Assembly: GCA_049644265.1 (NCBI GenBank)
Contig: JBARRO010000071.1
Span: forward strand, 1-5,970
Origin: JBARRO01 sp049644265
GTDB taxonomy: Bacteria > Bacteroidota > Ignavibacteria > UBA10030
Length of the DNA: 5,970 bases
Reading direction: 5' to 3'
Shown: piece by piece, positions 5,861-5,970 of the stretch
Numbering within the stretch: position 1 is the stretch's first letter
Layout: the number at the start of each line of letters is the position of its first letter
Translations under genes and position numbers: made by a program
The notes under the pieces: generated by a model
The model's input: the letters and a program-made list of their open reading frames with translations, nothing else
Databases searched by the model: none
What the model was told of the DNA's origin: nothing

Positions 5861-5872
5861 TGTTCTTTGACA
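5861..5872 (+). promoter_or_regulatory. boxA-like antitermination element, probable rRNA operon leader
   Basis: TGTTCTTTGACA matches the bacterial rRNA leader boxA closely (E. coli TGCTCTTTAACA, Bacillus TGTTCTTTGAAA). boxA in RNA binds NusB-NusE and makes rRNA transcription resistant to Rho termination. It is followed by a stem-loop, and the window ends about 98 bases later in ATTTTTTTGA, which is how the bases just before a 16S gene (GAGTTTGATC...) could read. No 16S sequence is inside the window, so this is an inference. The segment also contains TTGACA, but no -10 element at proper spacing follows. Confidence 0.45.
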
Positions 5873-5878
5873 TGTTAC

Positions 5879-5922
5879 CTTGCGCACTACCCCAGGACTT
5901 CCACGGAGTGGCTATGCGTAAG
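5879..5922 (+). other. Stem-loop in the probable rRNA leader
   Basis: CTTGCGCA (5879-5886) pairs with TGCGTAAG (5915-5922) over eight positions, one of them a G-U pair in RNA. Inside it CCAC (5901-5904) and GTGG (5908-5911) form a second short stem around GGA. The nested pairing, directly after the boxA-like element, fits a structured leader such as boxC or a processing stem. No T-run follows, so it is not an intrinsic terminator. An 18-codon open frame from ATG 5914 to the last base lies across it and is probably meaningless. Confidence 0.35.
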
Positions 5923-5970
5923 CTTGACACCATGTTGTTTCGGCGGTTAGTGCATGAGCTATTTTTTTGA

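Noticed and set aside
5924..5952. Promoter from TTGACA at 5924-5929
   Set aside because: A perfect -35 hexamer, but no acceptable -10 at 16-18 bases; TTAGTG/TAGTGC match poorly.
5914..5970. 18-codon frame ending exactly at the window edge
   Set aside because: Too short, no ribosome site, and it lies in a stem-loop better explained as RNA leader.

Overview
The window holds a compact arginine-biosynthesis cluster, argC-argJ-argB-argF-argR, all on the + strand. The first 629 bases carry the 5' part of a divergently transcribed ychF gene. All five arg products are identified by complete catalytic or binding motifs and near-normal lengths. Base composition is balanced to slightly GC-rich. The gene order and the heptamer-type intergenic repeats suggest a member of the Chlorobi/Ignavibacteria/Bacteroidota side of the bacterial tree, probably environmental. 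That placement is inference; no phylogenetic marker was compared.

Layout: (1) 1-629, minus strand, ychF, cut by the window edge at its G4 motif. (2) 630-904, divergent control region with a small + strand terminator-like hairpin (766-785), two tandem ArgR-type operators (809-822 and 829-842), then a short period-7 repeat (841-881) in the argC leader. (3) 905-3147, argC and argJ, joined by an ATGA overlap. (4) 3148-3266, a gap filled by a period-7 repeat that folds back on itself. (5) 3267-5119, argB and argF, again joined by an ATGA overlap. (6) 5120-5281, a gap with a 67-base inverted repeat and a third, degenerate copy of its end that supplies the argF stop codon. (7) 5282-5740, argR. (8) 5741-5970, a ten-unit period-7 repeat, then a boxA-like element and a stem-loop that look like the leader of an rRNA operon whose 16S gene would begin just beyond the window.

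Together ArgB, ArgC and ArgJ make ornithine by the acetyl-recycling route, with ArgJ moving the acetyl group from N-acetylornithine back to glutamate. ArgF converts ornithine to citrulline. ArgD (aminotransferase), ArgG and ArgH are not in the window. Two layers of arginine feedback are suggested: ArgR acting on the paired operators before argC, and allosteric inhibition of ArgB, which has the N-terminal extension of the arginine-sensitive hexameric kinases.

I see no unknown defence or mobile system. The less ordinary features are the repeats, one in every gap of the cluster and each of a different sequence, the use of TTG starts by argC and argR, and the probable rRNA leader at the right edge.
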